DNA from: CAYVHB01 sp964450865
Lineage (GTDB): Bacteria; Bacillota; Clostridia; Saccharofermentanales; UBA5734
Length of the DNA: 64,000 nucleotides
Assembly (NCBI GenBank): GCA_964450865.1
Contig: CAYVHB010000008.1
Span: forward strand, 1-64,000
Direction: 5' to 3'
Shown here piece by piece: positions 62,485 through 64,000 of the stretch. The first letter of the stretch is position 1, and each line of letters opens with the position of its first letter. Made by a program: the position numbers and the translations under genes. The notes under the pieces are model-generated. The model searched no databases. It was not told the DNA's origin and was given only the letters and a program-made list of their open reading frames with translations.

Positions 62485-64000
62485 CTAATCGGGCCTGGCG
62501 GCAGCATCACGGACCAGCAGCCTGATGTTGTCCACGTATAAGGTACCACGGTTCTTGCGGTCGTCCAGCCAGAATGACAAGGTCCGGATCTGGTCCAGAT
62601 CGATTCCCAAATCGTCGAGTGTGAAGACAATGGTTTGCCAGCGTAAAACAGGCAAGACCGGCTGGCGCCTGGTCATCGCCGCCCGGCGACGGCCCGCAGG
62701 ACTCTGATCCGGCAGACTGGCTGGTGCGGGCTGCGCAGACTGATTAGCCTGAGCGGACTGGCCGGACTGCCGTCCATGGTCCTGATCAGGCGGATCGGTG
62801 CGCAGCTCCAGGCTCAGGTATTTGGTCTGTGATTCCGAATTGAAAACGTCAACGCTGATGGCGGAATAGTCACCCAGGTCAAGCGGCGGAAATTGCGCTG
62901 GATCCAGCAGATCCGGCCCAAAACAGACGAGGCTCCCCGGATCACTGCGGTAGCGGATTAATAATGAGCCTTCCCCTTCTGATTTATTGGCCTTTTCGAG
63001 TACGAACTCGATCTGGCCGCGATCAGCTCGCCAGACTGGCCGCCTGACCAGCTGATGCTGGCCGGGCCGGGCCGGATTGGCCTGGCAATAAACTGACTCC
63101 AGGCTATCACAGTGCAGCCACTCCCTGGGCAGGCAATACCGGGAAGGCTCCTGATCCGAACGGAAAGGAACCACCGGAATCTGGTCCCGGCTGATCAGGT
63201 TAGCCCGCTGATTGAGGTCATAAAAACCATAGGTGACGCCACAAGGATCCTGGATCTGGTCATGCCACACCAGCACGCGCACCCCATAAAGGATCTTGGC
63301 CTGGGCTTCCCGGTAAATCCGGTCCGGTCCACAAATCGCAAAACCGCGCACACGTGTATCCTCACCACTCAGGCGCAGCCCTTCCAATGTATTATTAAAG
63401 GAGAGCATCATTTTGTTGCCGACCAGTTCAATGGAGGTACATTCCGGAGCCGAGGCTGGTGCCTTGCGCTGATAGAGCAAGCCCAGGGCGACCGTTTTCA
63501 GGCGATGGGCAATGGGCTGGCGGGACGTCTGTGGCAGGCTGACGGCTGGCAATGATAATCCGGCTGTTTCGACTGCAAGCGCGCTGGATATATCATGGAT
63601 CGGGATCAGGGCAGTCGGCGGCGGCAGCTGGTGCCGGACCGCCGTCAGGACTTCATTCATGAAGGCCCGCTCATAAAAAGTGGCCTGGCCAGCGAAGCAG
63701 GTGTGAATGCCAACCATCAGGAAAGCCGGCAGACGGTTGCCGGGTGCGGTGAAGAAGCCGCGATATAGTCTGGCAAGCTGTAACAGGTAATCGTGGTAAC
63801 GGTCCGGCTGTTGACAATCAGCATCGGTATTGAACCAGACAATTCCGCGCAAGCCAAGGCCAGTCAGGGGCGCGATCTTCAGATCGAACAACCGCCCCGG
63901 CTGCTGGCCGCCCGCTGGCAGGTCCGCGCCAGTTGCTTCAGGATCCGGACGAATCCAGGCCTGTAAATCCGATTCCGGCCAGCTTGCTTCCAGAATGGCA
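62485..64000 (-). CDS. Sialate O-acetylesterase-like protein (5' end outside window)
   Basis: The frame is open from the stop at 62485 to the window edge, so the N-terminus is missing. LKIAPLTGLGLRGIVWFNTD matches the SASA/SGNH esterase segment usually reading ...GAIWYQGE, and QPIAHRLKTVALGLLYQ matches the family's end. The DIHP stretch that carries the catalytic Asp and His is replaced here by SLPQTS, and WYQGE by WFNTD. It may therefore lack esterase activity. About 200 further residues form a beta-rich C-terminus ending TLYVDNIRLLVRD, probably carbohydrate-binding, with a low-complexity Gln/Ala/Pro insert. Confidence 0.7.
   Translation of the reverse strand, partial: AILEASWPESDLQAWIRPDPEATGADLPAGGQQPGRLFDLKIAPLTGLGLRGIVWFNTDADCQQPDRYHDYLLQLARLYRGFFTAPGNRLPAFLMVGIHTCFAGQATFYERAFMNEVLTAVRHQLPPPTALIPIHDISSALAVETAGLSLPAVSLPQTSRQPIAHRLKTVALGLLYQRKAPASAPECTSIELVGNKMMLSFNNTLEGLRLSGEDTRVRGFAICGPDRIYREAQAKILYGVRVLVWHDQIQDPCGVTYGFYDLNQRANLISRDQIPVVPFRSDQEPSRYCLPREWLHCDSLESVYCQANPARPGQHQLVRRPVWRADRGQIEFVLEKANKSEGEGSLLIRYRSDPGSLVCFGPDLLDPAQFPPLDLGDYSAISVDVFNSESQTKYLSLELRTDPPDQDHGRQSGQSAQANQSAQPAPASLPDQSPAGRRRAAMTRRQPVLPVLRWQTIVFTLDDLGIDLDQIRTLSFWLDDRKNRGTLYVDNIRLLVRDAAARPD

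Overview
The window reads as a chromosomal segment of a Gram-positive, Clostridia-type Bacillota (Firmicutes). The evidence is a valine T-box and a Mg2+ M-box riboswitch, Bacillota-style AGGAGG ribosome binding sites, a single-chain PurL, GTP-dependent PEP carboxykinase, meso-diaminopimelate dehydrogenase, UPF0210/ACT and LytR-CpsA-Psr proteins, DUF3048, and no outer-membrane genes. Species cannot be named. The core from about 8.4 kb onward is GC-rich with very frequent GGCCGG/CCGGAT words. The first 8.3 kb is mostly AT-rich and looks acquired.

Region 1 (1-8.3 kb) is a mosaic island ending at the 3' end of the tmRNA gene. It holds three overlapping tyrosine recombinases (a recombinase-in-trio element, cut by the window edge) that interrupt a DDE transposase gene. 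The transposase is paired with a DUF6431 zinc-ribbon gene. Next comes a truncated YkvI-type membrane protein and a decayed MerR-controlled redox operon: a cyclophilin-like remnant, an aldo/keto reductase, a flavodoxin-like Fe-S protein and a frameshifted secreted protein. An intact merR is divergent to it, with a textbook 19-bp-spacer promoter.

Region 2 (8.3-21.2 kb) holds ssrA (tmRNA), half of a GGDEF gene, ddh, two tandem CrtI-like FAD oxidoreductases (the first with a degenerate GltD-type Fe-S domain at its C-terminus), a CI/LexA-like repressor, a nicotinamidase-like hydrolase, a PP2C phosphatase, an LCP cell-wall ligase with a holin-like membrane protein, and a DUF3048 lipoprotein.

Region 3 (21.2-34.4 kb) holds smpB, a cluster of four DnaA-box-like sites, tsaD-uppP, an alpha/beta hydrolase lacking its usual serine, corA under an M-box riboswitch, zapA-U32 peptidase-dUTPase (an atypical dUTPase), pckG and rsmA.

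Region 4 (34.4-46.4 kb) holds a poorly known membrane protein behind a strong dyad, two overlapping genes for secreted proteins of unknown function, purL, htpG and a class IV aminotransferase.

Region 5 (46.7-64 kb) holds argG-argH, a large TPR protein with a UPF0210-ACT pair and an MBL hydrolase, 5-formyl-THF cyclo-ligase, an acyl-CoA thioesterase, an aldo/keto reductase, class II aldolase, an SDR, a small membrane protein plus valS under a valine T-box, and a sialate-O-acetylesterase-like gene running off the right edge.

Most genes are ordinary housekeeping. The less ordinary material is the island at ssrA, the CrtI-Fe-S fusion pair, the dUTPase insertion, the DnaA-box cluster and the secreted pair of unknowns. 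I did not find a clear defence system, CRISPR array, prophage or biosynthetic cluster.
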